Positions 1-10,506 of a stretch of 64,000 bases of DNA are shown one piece after another; positions within the stretch are counted from its first letter, which is position 1, and every line of letters begins with the position of its first letter. Under the pieces are notes generated by a model. That model did no database searches. It worked only from the letters and a program-made list of their open reading frames with translations, and was not told the DNA's origin. This DNA is from Jatrophihabitans telluris (GTDB lineage: Bacteria > Actinomycetota > Actinomycetes > Mycobacteriales > Jatrophihabitantaceae): assembly GCF_023516435.1 (NCBI RefSeq), contig NZ_CP097332.1, positions 992,001 to 1,056,000 of the forward strand, given 5' to 3'. The translations under genes were made by a program, and so were the position numbers.

Positions 1-1
1 G

Positions 2-358
2 CTCCGGATCCTGGACGAGGAGGGCCCGCCACCAGCTGGTGTGGTCTTTCACGCCTTCAGCGGGGACGCGGCGATGGCGCGGCACTGCGTTGCCGCGGGC
101 TATGTGCTGTCCTTCCCCGGCGTGCTCACCTTCGGAAACGCCCCGGGCCTGCGCGAAGCCGCGGCCCTCACCCCGCTGGAACAGATGCTGGTCGAGACCG
201 ACGCGCCGTTTCTCACCCCCCATCCGTATCGAGGCCGTCCCAACGCCCCGTACCTCATTCCGCATGTGATCCGTCAGGTCGCCGAGCTGAAAGAAGTCTC
301 TGAATCGGTGGTCTGCGCCACCATTTCGGGCACAGGAGCACGCATTTTTGGGATCTGA
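2..358 (+). CDS. tatD: TatD family metal-dependent DNase, C-terminal part
   Basis: This is the last 118 codons of a TatD-type hydrolase; the gene begins before the window and ends at TGA 356-358. The visible part carries the family's FHAFSG and ETDAPFLTP stretches, where the aspartate of ETD is a metal ligand, and the PHPYRGRPN stretch. TatD proteins are cytoplasmic TIM-barrel nucleases acting on DNA or D-amino-acylated substrates. In actinobacteria tatD commonly sits directly before rpfB and ksgA, which is the order here, so the assignment is firm although the N-terminal metal-binding histidines are outside the window. Confidence 0.9.
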   Translation, partial: LRILDEEGPPPAGVVFHAFSGDAAMARHCVAAGYVLSFPGVLTFGNAPGLREAAALTPLEQMLVETDAPFLTPHPYRGRPNAPYLIPHVIRQVAELKEVSESVVCATISGTGARIFGI

Positions 359-470
359 AAACCTATATGTCCGGATTTGTGCAGCAGCGGGTTTGGCCTA
401 ATGTCCACCTGGCCGTTACGGTGCTGTGACCAAGCAATACGCGAGCCGATCGGTTCGGGCCACGAAGTAG

Positions 471-2881
<2,411 letters not shown>

Positions 2882-2945
2882 TCCCGGCGATCGCCCGCCG
2901 CCGGGCGCCCGGGCGGCTGAACGGCGATCGACGGGGGCCGTCGGC

Positions 2946-3161
2946 TCACCCTGCGCCCGGAACGAACAACGTGCCCGGCGCGCAGTCGAGGGCTTGCTCG
3001 ATGGCGTATGCGGTCGGTGGGGAGCACGACACCCGCCGGCCGGTGATCAGATGATTCACCGTGGCGTGCGCCAGACCGGCGCGGGCGGCGAACGCTCGCT
3101 CGGACAGCCCGCTCAATCGGATGCATTCGGCCAGCACCTGTCGGTTCCGTACGCGGGTCAT
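2946..3161 (-). CDS. Small XRE-family helix-turn-helix protein
   Basis: A 71-residue protein from ATG 3161 (MTRVRNRQVL). Residues about 8-60 read as a Cro/C1-type helix-turn-helix: SERAFAARAGLAHATVNHL, then an ITGRR turn and a short tail. The shape recalls small phage or plasmid repressors and mycobacterial Cro-like proteins, but no integrase or other phage gene is nearby. It is convergent with the G5/SLT gene, which ends 64 bases away. Its target is unknown. A longer start at 3224 would add 21 residues without any domain match, so I prefer 3161. Confidence 0.6.
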   Translation of the reverse strand: MTRVRNRQVLAECIRLSGLSERAFAARAGLAHATVNHLITGRRVSCSPPTAYAIEQALDCAPGTLFVPGAG

Positions 3162-3315
3162 GGCCGGCTCTGGCCCGAGGCGCTCGGCTGGCTTCGTGGG
3201 GTCGTTGGATCCGCTGCCACGCACAGCAGATTAAGTGAAACGGCGACCAGTTCGCAGGCGAATGACGATCGAATGACTCGACCGTGGTGACTGGACGCCC
3301 GCCCGGCCGCCGGGC

Positions 3316-3383
3316 CGATCACCCGTCCGACTACCCATCCGATCGCCCGTCCGATCGCCCGTCCGATCGCCCGTCCGATCGCG
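3316..3383. repeat. 12-bp tandem repeat array
   Basis: About 5.7 head-to-tail copies of a 12-base unit, CGATCGCCCGTC. Three copies are identical (3340-3351, 3352-3363, 3364-3375), two upstream copies are degenerate, and one partial copy follows. The array lies between the XRE gene and ksgA, ending about 47 bases before the ksgA start. Each unit contains the palindrome CGATCG. Confidence 0.9.
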
Positions 3384-3429
3384 TCGCCCCAGCCCGTCGT
3401 CGAAGCACGGCCGACCGGTTTGCGAGACT

Positions 3430-4287
3430 GTGCCGGTGACCGAGGCCGCGCTGCTGGGACCGGCCGAGGTCCGCGAGCTGGCGGCCCGGCTCGGCATCCG
3501 TCCCACCAAATCTCTAGGTCAGAACTTCGTGCACGATCCGAACACGATCAGGCGGATCGTCAAGGCGGCCGAGTTGAGTGCTCACGAGCCGGTGCTCGAG
3601 GTGGGCCCCGGGCTCGGTTCCCTCTCGCTGGGAATTCTGGCCGTCAGCGGCCATCTCACGGCCGTGGAGATCGACCCGGTCCTGGCTGCGGAACTTCCGG
3701 TCACGGTCGCTGCCCAGGCGCCTGACCTGGTCGGTTCGCTGACGGTCGTGGTGGCCGACGCGTTGAACATGGGCCCGCTGCCCGAACCCGCGCCCACGGC
3801 CCTGGTGGCCAACCTGCCCTACAACGTGTCCGTGCCGGTGCTGCTGCACCTGCTGAACACCATGCCGAGCCTGGACCACGGCCTGGTCATGGTCCAGCTG
3901 GAGGTGGCCGATCGCCTGGTCGCCCCGCCCGGGTCGAAGGTGTACGGCGTGCCGAGCGCGAAGCTGGCCTGGTACGGCGCGGCCCGGCGGGTGGGTACGG
4001 TGCCGCGGACAGTGTTCTGGCCGGTGCCCAACGTCGAATCCGGCCTGGTGCGCTTTCGCCGGCAGGCCTTTCCCGATCGTCCAGACGTGCCGCGGGAAGC
4101 CGTTTTCGCCGTGATCGACGCGGCGTTCTCGCAACGGCGCAAGATGCTGCGCTCGGCCCTGGCGTCCTGGGCCGGTTCGCCGGCGCGGGCCGAGGCGATC
4201 CTGGACCGGGCGGGGGTCGATCCGACGGCGCGTGGCGAGACCATCGACATCGAGGGCTTCGTTCGGGTCGCGGCGGCGCGGGACTGA
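3430..4287 (+). CDS. ksgA: 16S rRNA (adenine(1518)-N6/adenine(1519)-N6)-dimethyltransferase
   Basis: A 285-residue SAM-dependent methyltransferase (RsmA/KsgA) that dimethylates two adjacent adenines in the 3' hairpin of 16S rRNA during small-subunit assembly. The [10 protein letters not shown] opening, the SAM-binding [10 protein letters not shown] and the catalytic NLPYN (from Asn128) are all present. The C-terminal [12 protein letters not shown] segment is typical of the family. The GTG at 3430 is used; no strong Shine-Dalgarno precedes it. In M. tuberculosis ksgA follows rpfB and precedes ispE. Here ispE is 10 kb away on the other strand. Confidence 0.95.
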   Translation: MPVTEAALLGPAEVRELAARLGIRPTKSLGQNFVHDPNTIRRIVKAAELSAHEPVLEVGPGLGSLSLGILAVSGHLTAVEIDPVLAAELPVTVAAQAPDLVGSLTVVVADALNMGPLPEPAPTALVANLPYNVSVPVLLHLLNTMPSLDHGLVMVQLEVADRLVAPPGSKVYGVPSAKLAWYGAARRVGTVPRTVFWPVPNVESGLVRFRRQAFPDRPDVPREAVFAVIDAAFSQRRKMLRSALASWAGSPARAEAILDRAGVDPTARGETIDIEGFVRVAAARD

Positions 4288-4314
4288 TTGCCCGACTCTG
4301 CGGGGGGAAACCGC

Positions 4315-5295
4315 TCAGCTACGGCCGTCGAACAGGCTGGTGACCGAACCGTCCTCGAAGACCGCCTTGATCGCTCGGGCGATCATCGGGGCGATGGACA
4401 AGACGGTGAGTTTCTCGAAGTCCTGCTCGGGACGGATCGGCAGCGTGTTGGTGACCACGACCTCGCGGACCTTGGAGTTCTTCAGCCGATCGGTGGCGGG
4501 TGGGGAGAAGATCGCGTGGGTGGCGGCGACGATGACGTCGGCGGCGCCGGATTCGTAGAGCAGATCGGCCGCCTTCACGATCGAGGAGCCCGTGTCGATC
4601 ATGTCGTCGGCGAGGATGCACAACCGACCCTCGACCTCACCGACGACCCGGTTGGCCACGACCTGGTTGGCGACGTTGATGTCGCGGGTCTTGTGGATGA
4701 ACGCGATCGGCGCACCGCCGAGCCGGTCGGCCCACTGCTCGGCGGCCCGGACCCGGCCGGTGTCGGGGGAGACCACGGTGAACTGCTGGCTCGGATAGCT
4801 CTTGGCGATGTAGTCGCTCAGCAGCGGCAGGGCGAACAGGTGGTCGACCGGGCCGTCGAAGAAGCCCTGGATCTGCGCGGTGTGCAGGTCGATCGACATG
4901 ATCCGGTCCGCGCCGGCGGTCTTGAGCAGGTCGGCCATCAGCCGGGCCGAGATCGGCTCACGGCCGCGGTGCTTCTTGTCCTGGCGTGAGTACGGATAGA
5001 ACGGCGCCACCACCGTGATGCGTTTGGCCGAGGCGCGCTTGAGGGCGTCGACCACGATCAGGGTCTCCATCACCCACTGGTTGATGGGCACGGTGTGGGA
5101 TTGGATGACGAAGGCGTCGCAGCCGCGTACCGATTCCTCGGGCCGGACGAAGATCTCCCCGTTGGCGAAGTCTCGCGCGGTCATCGGGGTGACCGTCACG
5201 CCGAGGAAGCCGGCGATCTCGTCGGCAAGTTCGGGAAAGGCACGGCCGGAGAAGAGCATCAGGCTCTTGCGTCCGGCAACCTGCAGGGTGCTCAT
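4315..5295 (-). CDS. prs: Ribose-phosphate pyrophosphokinase
   Basis: A 326-residue PRPP synthetase, making phosphoribosyl pyrophosphate from ribose 5-phosphate and ATP for nucleotide, histidine and tryptophan synthesis. Visible marks are LMLFSGRAFPELA at the N-terminus, FYPYSRQDKKHRGREPISA (ATP/flexible-loop region), the DLHTAQIQGFF segment, and the PRPP loop DDMIDTGSSI near residue 225. The ATG at 5295 is preceded by GGAG. It lies 28 bases downstream of glmU in the same direction, the conserved actinobacterial glmU-prs pair, so the two are probably co-transcribed. Confidence 0.96.
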   Translation of the reverse strand: MSTLQVAGRKSLMLFSGRAFPELADEIAGFLGVTVTPMTARDFANGEIFVRPEESVRGCDAFVIQSHTVPINQWVMETLIVVDALKRASAKRITVVAPFYPYSRQDKKHRGREPISARLMADLLKTAGADRIMSIDLHTAQIQGFFDGPVDHLFALPLLSDYIAKSYPSQQFTVVSPDTGRVRAAEQWADRLGGAPIAFIHKTRDINVANQVVANRVVGEVEGRLCILADDMIDTGSSIVKAADLLYESGAADVIVAATHAIFSPPATDRLKNSKVREVVVTNTLPIRPEQDFEKLTVLSIAPMIARAIKAVFEDGSVTSLFDGRS

Positions 5296-5323
5296 GGGCG
5301 AGGATCTCCGTCTGCGAGCCGGG

Positions 5324-6889
5324 TCACGGGTTCGCGGTAAAGCGGTCGGTGGTCGGTCGGTCGGATGGCGGTTCGGGTGCAGTCGCCGGCGCTGCGGGTG
5401 AGGCTTCAGTGGCCGCCGCCGTGGCCGCGTCGGCGGCGGGGGTTCCGGCGCGCCGCCGCTGCACCCAGCCTGCCACGTTGCGCTGCTTGGCTCGCGCGAC
5501 CGCCATCGCGCCCGGCGGTACGTCGTCGATGATGACCGAACCGGCGGCGGTGTAGGCGCCGTCGCCGACGGTGACCGGCGCGACGAACATGTTGTCCGCC
5601 CCGGTGCGAGCGTGGCTGCCGATGACCGTGTGGTGCTTGTTCACCCCGTCGTAGTTGACGAACACGCTGGCCGCGCCGATGTTGGTGTGCTCGCCGATGG
5701 TCGCGTCCCCGACGTAGGTCAGATGCGGGATCTTGGTACCCGTGCCGACGTCGGCGTTCTTCGTCTCGACGTAGGTGCCCACGTGAACCCGGTCGGCCAG
5801 CACGGTGCCCGGCCGGAGGTAGGCGTAGGGGCCGACCGTGACTCCGGACCCGACCTCGGCGTGATGGGCCACCACCCGTTGCAGCACGCTGTGCGAGCCG
5901 ATCCGGCTGTCGGTGATGGTGGAATCCGGGCCGATCGCGCTGCCGCCGCCTACCGACGTCGCGCCTTCGAGCTGCACGTTGGGCTTGAGAACCACGTCGG
6001 GAGCCAGACTGACCGTGGCATCGACCCAGGTAGTGGCGGGGTCGAGCACCGTGACCCCGTTGCGCATGTGCTGTTCCAGCAGCCGCTGGTTGTACGTCCG
6101 GTGCGCGTAGGCCAGCTGCACCCGGTCGTTGACCCCGGCCGTCTCAGCCGCTGGGGCCAGCGTGGCGCCGACGGTCCGTCCCTCGGCCACGAAGATGCCG
6201 ATGACGTCGGGCAGGTATTCCTCACCCTGCGCGTTGGCCCGGGACAGCCGGTTGACCGCGTCGGCGAGCAGATCCGCGTCGAAGGCGTAGACGAGGGCAG
6301 AGACCTCCCGGACCGCGAGCTCGTCGGCGTCGGCGTCGGCGTGCTCGACCACCCGGCTGACGCCGCTACCGTCCGCGGTGCGGATCACCCGGCCGTAGCC
6401 GGTGGGATCGTCGACGACACTGTTGAGCATCGTGGCCGCTGCTCCCGTCCGCTCGTGCTCGATCAGCAGGTGCGAGAGGGCTGCGCTCGTCAGGAGTGGG
6501 GCGTCACCGGGAAGCACCAGCACCGTGCCGCCCGATGCGGTCGGTCGGCCCGGGTCGGTGCGGCTCTGTTCGCCCGGCCGTCCCAGCTCAGCGAGGTGGC
6601 TCAGCGCGATCCGCACGGCGTGGCCGGTGCCGTGCTGTTCGGCCTGGACGACGGGGATGGCGCTGGGGGCGATGTCGTGCAGGTGACTGGTGACGGCTTC
6701 GCGCCGGTGTCCGACGACAACCGCGGTGCGGTCGGGCTCGAGGGGGTCGACCGCGGCGAGGACGTGGCCGAGCAGGGACCGACCGGCGAACCCGTGCAGA
6801 ACCTTCGGAGTGGCAGCGGACTTCATCCGGGTGCCTTCACCGGCCGCCAGGACCACCACGGTCAAGGGTTGACGGCGGTGCTCGCTCAC
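5324..6889 (-). CDS. glmU: Bifunctional UDP-N-acetylglucosamine pyrophosphorylase / glucosamine-1-phosphate acetyltransferase
   Basis: A 521-residue enzyme making UDP-GlcNAc, the precursor of peptidoglycan and other envelope glycans. The N-terminal uridylyltransferase carries LAAGEGTRMKS (about residues 14-24) and LPGDAPLL. The C-terminal half is a left-handed beta-helix with the hexapeptide pattern and the ETKNADVG and YDGVNKHHT segments of the acetyltransferase site. The GTG at 6889 (VSEHRRQPL) is chosen because a longer reading frame would run into the tRNA-Gln gene. The last 45 residues are a low-complexity Ala/Pro/Thr tail, a common actinobacterial extension. UDP-GlcNAc supply also fits the envelope island downstream. 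Confidence 0.94.
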   Translation of the reverse strand: MSEHRRQPLTVVVLAAGEGTRMKSAATPKVLHGFAGRSLLGHVLAAVDPLEPDRTAVVVGHRREAVTSHLHDIAPSAIPVVQAEQHGTGHAVRIALSHLAELGRPGEQSRTDPGRPTASGGTVLVLPGDAPLLTSAALSHLLIEHERTGAAATMLNSVVDDPTGYGRVIRTADGSGVSRVVEHADADADELAVREVSALVYAFDADLLADAVNRLSRANAQGEEYLPDVIGIFVAEGRTVGATLAPAAETAGVNDRVQLAYAHRTYNQRLLEQHMRNGVTVLDPATTWVDATVSLAPDVVLKPNVQLEGATSVGGGSAIGPDSTITDSRIGSHSVLQRVVAHHAEVGSGVTVGPYAYLRPGTVLADRVHVGTYVETKNADVGTGTKIPHLTYVGDATIGEHTNIGAASVFVNYDGVNKHHTVIGSHARTGADNMFVAPVTVGDGAYTAAGSVIIDDVPPGAMAVARAKQRNVAGWVQRRRAGTPAADAATAAATEASPAAPATAPEPPSDRPTTDRFTANP

Positions 6890-6982
6890 GGCGGTCAGCC
6901 TAACCCGCCGAGGCGCCCCGCCCGACGCCGGTGTGGCCGATGTGGCAGGCGTCGCGGCCAGAGCCCTCGATCGAAGCTGAAG

Positions 6983-7055
6983 CTGGGGGACTCGGACTCG
7001 AACCGAGACTGCAAGGCACCAAAGGCCTGCGGGCTGCCGATTACCCCATCCCCCA
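6983..7055 (-). tRNA. tRNA-Gln (anticodon TTG)
   Basis: Read on the minus strand from 7055 to 6983 this folds as a 73-base tRNA. There is a perfect 7-bp acceptor stem (TGGGGGA with TCCCCCA), a 3-bp D stem (GGG/CCC), the anticodon loop CTTTGGT with anticodon TTG, a 5-bp T stem (CTCGG/CCGAG) around TTCGAGT, and discriminator G as expected for glutamine. Pair 27-43 is a C-T mismatch. No CCA is encoded. It lies upstream of glmU on the same strand. Confidence 0.92.
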
Positions 7056-7150
7056 TCGAGGTCCGGCGGTGGCGGCAGCGAGCCGATCCGACGTCCCTCA
7101 GACCGGGACAGCTTACCCATGCCTCATTCAGGAGCTCGGGCTAGCCAAGT

Positions 7151-7177
7151 TACGGTCGCGTAGGTTACGCTACCGTA
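7151..7177. promoter_or_regulatory. Near-perfect 27-bp palindrome, candidate operator of the desaturase gene
   Basis: Arms TACGGTCGCGTA (7151-7162) and TACGCTACCGTA (7166-7177) are complementary at 11 of 12 positions around a 3-base centre (GGT). The site lies 95 bases before the desaturase ATG and about 95 bases from the divergent tRNA-Gln. Size and symmetry suit a dimeric repressor such as a TetR-family regulator. The regulator itself is not identified. Confidence 0.55.
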
Positions 7178-7271
7178 GGTAGTGGGACGGGGTCACGCCC
7201 AGTCCCGCCGCTGTCCGACCCGGCGAGCCAACGCCACCACCACCGACCCGCACCGCAGGAGGTACGAGCCG

Positions 7272-8366
7272 ATGACTCTGCTTGACGACACCGCCGTTCC
7301 CACCGACCACACCAGCGCCGCCGGCAGGCCCGCCGAGGCGGATTCCTCGCAATCCTCACCTGACTCGGTGCAGGCGCTGCGGGAGGCGCAGCCAGGCGGC
7401 AAGCCGATCCTGGCCGGGCAGAAAGCGCGCGGCGAGCAGGCCGCCCTCTACATCTTCGTGATCGTGCCGTTCCTGGCCGTCCTGGCCGCCGTGCCACTGC
7501 TCTGGGGCTCCGGGATCGGCTGGACCGACGTCAGCCTCTTCGCGATCTTCTACGTGATCTCCGGGACCGGGATCACCGTGGGCTTCCACCGCTACTTCAC
7601 CCACGGTGCCTTCAAGGCCAATCGCGCACTGAAGATCTACCTGGCCGTGGCGGGTTCGCTGGCCATCGAGGGTCCGGTCATCCGCTGGGTGGCCGACCAC
7701 CGACGTCACCACGCCTTCTCCGACCGGGAGGGCGATCCGCACTCGCCGTGGCGGTTCGGGGAATCGTTGTCCGGGCTGACCAAGGGCTTCTGGTTCGCCC
7801 ATCTCGGCTGGCTCTTCGATACCGAGCACACCAATCAGGACAAGTACGCCCCGGACCTGCTCGCCGATCCCGACCTCAAGCGCATCGACCGGCAGTTCCC
7901 GCTCTGGGTCGCGTTCACGCTGCTGGCCCCGGCCGTCCTGGGTGGCCTGATCAGCCTGTCCTGGACGGGGGCGTTGACCGCGTTCTTCTGGGCCTCGTTG
8001 GTTCGGGTGGCGCTGCTGCACCACGTGACCTGGTCGATCAACTCGATCTGCCACATCGTGGGCGAGCGGCCCTACGCCTCGCGGGACAAGTCGGCCAACT
8101 TCTGGCCGCTGGCGATCCTCAGCTTCGGCGAGTCCTGGCACAACAGCCACCACGCCGACCCGACGTGTGCCCGCCACGGCGTGGACCGCGGCCAGCTCGA
8201 CATCTCCGCCGGCATGATCACGCTCTTCGAGAAGGCCGGCTGGGCCACCGACGTGCGCTGGCCCAAGCGTGAGCGCTTCGACAAGCTGGCGGCCAAGAAG
8301 GCCGCCGAGACCGCAGCGGAGAATGCGGCCGCGACGGCTGCCGAAACCGCGGCGTCCCGCGGCTAG
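7272..8366 (+). CDS. Acyl-CoA/acyl-lipid delta-9-type fatty acid desaturase
   Basis: A 364-residue integral membrane di-iron desaturase that would introduce a double bond into long-chain acyl groups and so tune membrane fluidity. Three histidine clusters are intact: HRYFTH (His106, His111), HRRHH (His143, 146, 147) and HNSHH (His290, 293, 294). Hydrophobic segments lie at about 60-105 and 210-250. The ATG at 7272 is chosen because GCAGGAGGT at 7255-7263 precedes it; longer starts lack support. The last 30 residues are Ala/Glu/Lys-rich and may form a charged helix. The gene ends one base before the kynU stop, which comes from the other strand. Confidence 0.92.
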   Translation: MTLLDDTAVPTDHTSAAGRPAEADSSQSSPDSVQALREAQPGGKPILAGQKARGEQAALYIFVIVPFLAVLAAVPLLWGSGIGWTDVSLFAIFYVISGTGITVGFHRYFTHGAFKANRALKIYLAVAGSLAIEGPVIRWVADHRRHHAFSDREGDPHSPWRFGESLSGLTKGFWFAHLGWLFDTEHTNQDKYAPDLLADPDLKRIDRQFPLWVAFTLLAPAVLGGLISLSWTGALTAFFWASLVRVALLHHVTWSINSICHIVGERPYASRDKSANFWPLAILSFGESWHNSHHADPTCARHGVDRGQLDISAGMITLFEKAGWATDVRWPKRERFDKLAAKKAAETAAENAAATAAETAASRG

Positions 8367-8367
8367 C

Positions 8368-9573
8368 TCAGGTGACCGGGTGGTCCGAGCTGCGGGCGAA
8401 CTCGACTGCCTGGTACGCCTTGGTTTCCAGGACGTCGCGCAGCTCGGCCATGGCGCGGTCGACGTCCTGGCCGGACAGGTACAGCGGGGTCAATCCCAGC
8501 CGCAGCATGTCCGGTGCGCGGTAGTCGCCGATCACGCCGCGCGCGATCAGGGCTTGGCACACCTCGTAGGCCGACGGCATCCGCAACGACACGTGGGATC
8601 CGCGCCGGCTGGCGGCCCGCGGCGTCACGACCTCGACGTCGTAGCGGGTCAGCTGCTCGTCGGCGTAGGCGATCACCTGATCGGTCAGCGCCAGTGAGGC
8701 CGCCCGGACGGCGGACAGCTCGATACCGTCGAAAGCGTCCAGCGCCGCGTCCAGGGCCAGCATCGACAGCAGTGGCGGCGTCCCGATGCGAGCCTGCTCG
8801 ATCGAGGCCGCGGGCGCGTAGTGCTGCTCCAGGGCGAACGGGCTCCGGTGGCCGTGCCAGCCGGTGAGCGGCAGATCGATCTCGGCCTGCAGGCCGGCGG
8901 CGACATAGATCCACGCCGGTGCGCCCGGACCACCGTTGAGGTACTTGTAGGAGCAGCCCACGGCCAGATCCACGCCGGCCTCGTCCAACCGCACCGGCAG
9001 CGCGCCGGCGGCGTGGCACAGATCCCAGACCATCACCGCACCCGCCGCATGGGTCGCAGCCGTGACCCCGGCCAGGTCGAACAGCTCGCCGGTTCGGTAG
9101 TCGACCAGGCTGAAGGACACCGCGGCGGTCCGGGCATCCAGGTGGCGGGCCAGTTCGCTCGGGTGGATGCGCACGACTTCGAGATCCAGCAGCCGCGCGA
9201 CCGAATCGGTCAGATACTGATCGGTCGGAAAGCCCCCGCCGTCGGTGATGAGCACCGTCCGTCCCGGGCGCAGCCGAGCCGCGGCGACCAACGTCTGAAA
9301 AAGCTGCACCGAGGTCGAGTCGCCGCAGATCACCTGGCCGGGACCGGCCCCGACGAGGGCGCCGATGCGGTCGCCGATCCGGGCGGGCAACTGCCACCAG
9401 CCGTTGTCGTTCCAGGACGTGATCAGGTCGGCGGCCCACTGGCGGTGCAGGGCGTCCTCGACCGCGGCCGGTACGCCGACCGGCATGGCGCCCAGGGAAT
9501 TTCCGTCGAGGTAGATCGTGCCGTCGGACAGGACGAACCGTTCGGGCGCGAGAGCAGCACGCTCAGAGGACAC
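8368..9573 (-). CDS. kynU: Kynureninase
   Basis: A 401-residue PLP enzyme that cleaves kynurenine to anthranilate and alanine. YLDGNSLG near the N-terminus and CSYKYLNGGPG, with the PLP-binding lysine Lys210, are diagnostic. The start is GTG 9573, placed 11 bases inside the end of kynA, so translation is probably coupled. It is the second gene of a kynA-kynU operon. No kynurenine formamidase gene is seen in the window, so N-formylkynurenine hydrolysis must be done by a product encoded elsewhere. Anthranilate may feed tryptophan recycling or catabolism. Confidence 0.93.
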   Translation of the reverse strand: MSSERAALAPERFVLSDGTIYLDGNSLGAMPVGVPAAVEDALHRQWAADLITSWNDNGWWQLPARIGDRIGALVGAGPGQVICGDSTSVQLFQTLVAAARLRPGRTVLITDGGGFPTDQYLTDSVARLLDLEVVRIHPSELARHLDARTAAVSFSLVDYRTGELFDLAGVTAATHAAGAVMVWDLCHAAGALPVRLDEAGVDLAVGCSYKYLNGGPGAPAWIYVAAGLQAEIDLPLTGWHGHRSPFALEQHYAPAASIEQARIGTPPLLSMLALDAALDAFDGIELSAVRAASLALTDQVIAYADEQLTRYDVEVVTPRAASRRGSHVSLRMPSAYEVCQALIARGVIGDYRAPDMLRLGLTPLYLSGQDVDRAMAELRDVLETKAYQAVEFARSSDHPVT

Positions 9574-10384
9574 TGCGGACCTCCCACAATTCGACGAAGA
9601 CCGGAGTGTCGACACTACGTTTGAGCCACGCAAGTCCGGCCGAACCCCCCGTGCCCGGCTTGGCGCCCAGGATGCGCATGACCGCGGTGTAGTGCACGAA
9701 CCGCCACGTCGAGTGCTGCTCGGCCACCGCAGTCAGCGCGTCGGCCAGTGCGGTGAGCTCGTCCTCGCCGGCGTAGACCAGCCGCCAGGCCTCCACCAGC
9801 CCGGGATCGGATTCGGTATGGGCCTGCCGTACGTCGCGGCTGAGCAGGCCGGCCGGGACCGGCAGGCCGCGGCGGCCCAGCAGGGCGATCGCCGCGTCGT
9901 ACACCGACGCCTCGTCGTAGGCGCGCTGCAGGGTGGCCGCCACGACCGGCATGCCCGAGTGCGGCGCGAGCATGCGCTCGTTCTTCGCCCCGAGCAGGAA
10001 CTCCAGTTCCCGGTAGGCGAAGGACTGGAAACCAGACGCCTTGCCCAGAGACGCCCGGAACCGGTTGTACTGGACCGCTGACATCGGAGCGAGCAGCTGC
10101 CAGGACGACACGAGCGACTTCTGCGTGGCCACGACGCGGGCAATGGCCGCGCCGGCCTCGGGGAGATCGTCGGCGTGCAGCGCGGCGATGGCCCCCCGTA
10201 GGTCGTGGATGAGCAGCTGGAAATGCAGCTCCATGATCTGGGTGGCGACGATGAACGTCACCTCGAGCGGTTCATCGGTCTGCGGGTGGATCAACCCGGC
10301 CAGCACGTCGGCGTCGGTGTAACTGACGTAGGGAGTGCGGCCGGAGTACTGCAGGTTCGGGGCATCGGTGTCGATCGCGGTCAT
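9563..10384 (-). CDS. kynA: Tryptophan 2,3-dioxygenase family protein, active-site His replaced by Thr
   Basis: A 273-residue heme protein of the TDO family, expected to oxidise L-tryptophan to N-formylkynurenine. Alignment by eye to the Xanthomonas campestris enzyme shows conserved Tyr19 and Tyr22, the FRASLG arginine and SGFQS segment, RELEFLLGAKN, the WRFVH segment with the proximal heme histidine, and GTGGSAG. The distal segment FIVATQIMELHF has threonine (Thr48) where most TDOs have the histidine of HQ that contacts the substrate indole. The chosen start is ATG 10384 (MTAIDTDAP); a start at 10471 would add 29 unmatched residues. Its context, overlapping kynU and divergent from an Lrp-type gene, supports a catabolic TDO. 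A related heme monooxygenase role cannot be excluded. Confidence 0.85.
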   Translation of the reverse strand: MTAIDTDAPNLQYSGRTPYVSYTDADVLAGLIHPQTDEPLEVTFIVATQIMELHFQLLIHDLRGAIAALHADDLPEAGAAIARVVATQKSLVSSWQLLAPMSAVQYNRFRASLGKASGFQSFAYRELEFLLGAKNERMLAPHSGMPVVAATLQRAYDEASVYDAAIALLGRRGLPVPAGLLSRDVRQAHTESDPGLVEAWRLVYAGEDELTALADALTAVAEQHSTWRFVHYTAVMRILGAKPGTGGSAGLAWLKRSVDTPVFVELWEVRSVL

Positions 10385-10404
10385 GACATCGATGGTGCAC
10401 GGGT

Positions 10405-10418
10405 CGATCAGCTGATCG
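10405..10418. promoter_or_regulatory. 14-bp perfect palindrome upstream of kynA
   Basis: CGATCAGCTGATCG is fully self-complementary and lies 20 bases before the kynA ATG, in the 122-base divergent region between kynA and the Lrp/AsnC gene. It is a plausible binding site for that regulator, or part of the kynA leader. Confidence 0.4.
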
Positions 10419-10455
10419 GAATCGCGGCCGTGCCACGATTCGAGCCACGGGCTTA

Positions 10456-10497
10456 CGATCGTGAGGCACATCCGGATTCGGGGTTTCGATCGTGAGG
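10456..10497. promoter_or_regulatory. Direct repeats CGATCGTGAGG spaced 31 bp
   Basis: The 11-base word CGATCGTGAGG occurs at 10456-10466 and again at 10487-10497, 31 bases apart (about three helical turns). The second copy ends 9 bases before the Lrp/AsnC start. Same-face repeats of this kind fit the multimeric binding of Lrp-family regulators, probably for autoregulation and control of kynAU. Confidence 0.45.
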
Positions 10498-10506
10498 ACG
10501 GCCTAG

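Noticed and set aside
2946-3161. XRE gene as part of a prophage or toxin-antitoxin pair
   Set aside because: No integrase, toxin-like partner or other phage gene lies beside it; neighbours are core genes.
3316-3383. 12-bp repeats as a CRISPR array
   Set aside because: The units are contiguous with no spacers and there are no cas genes.
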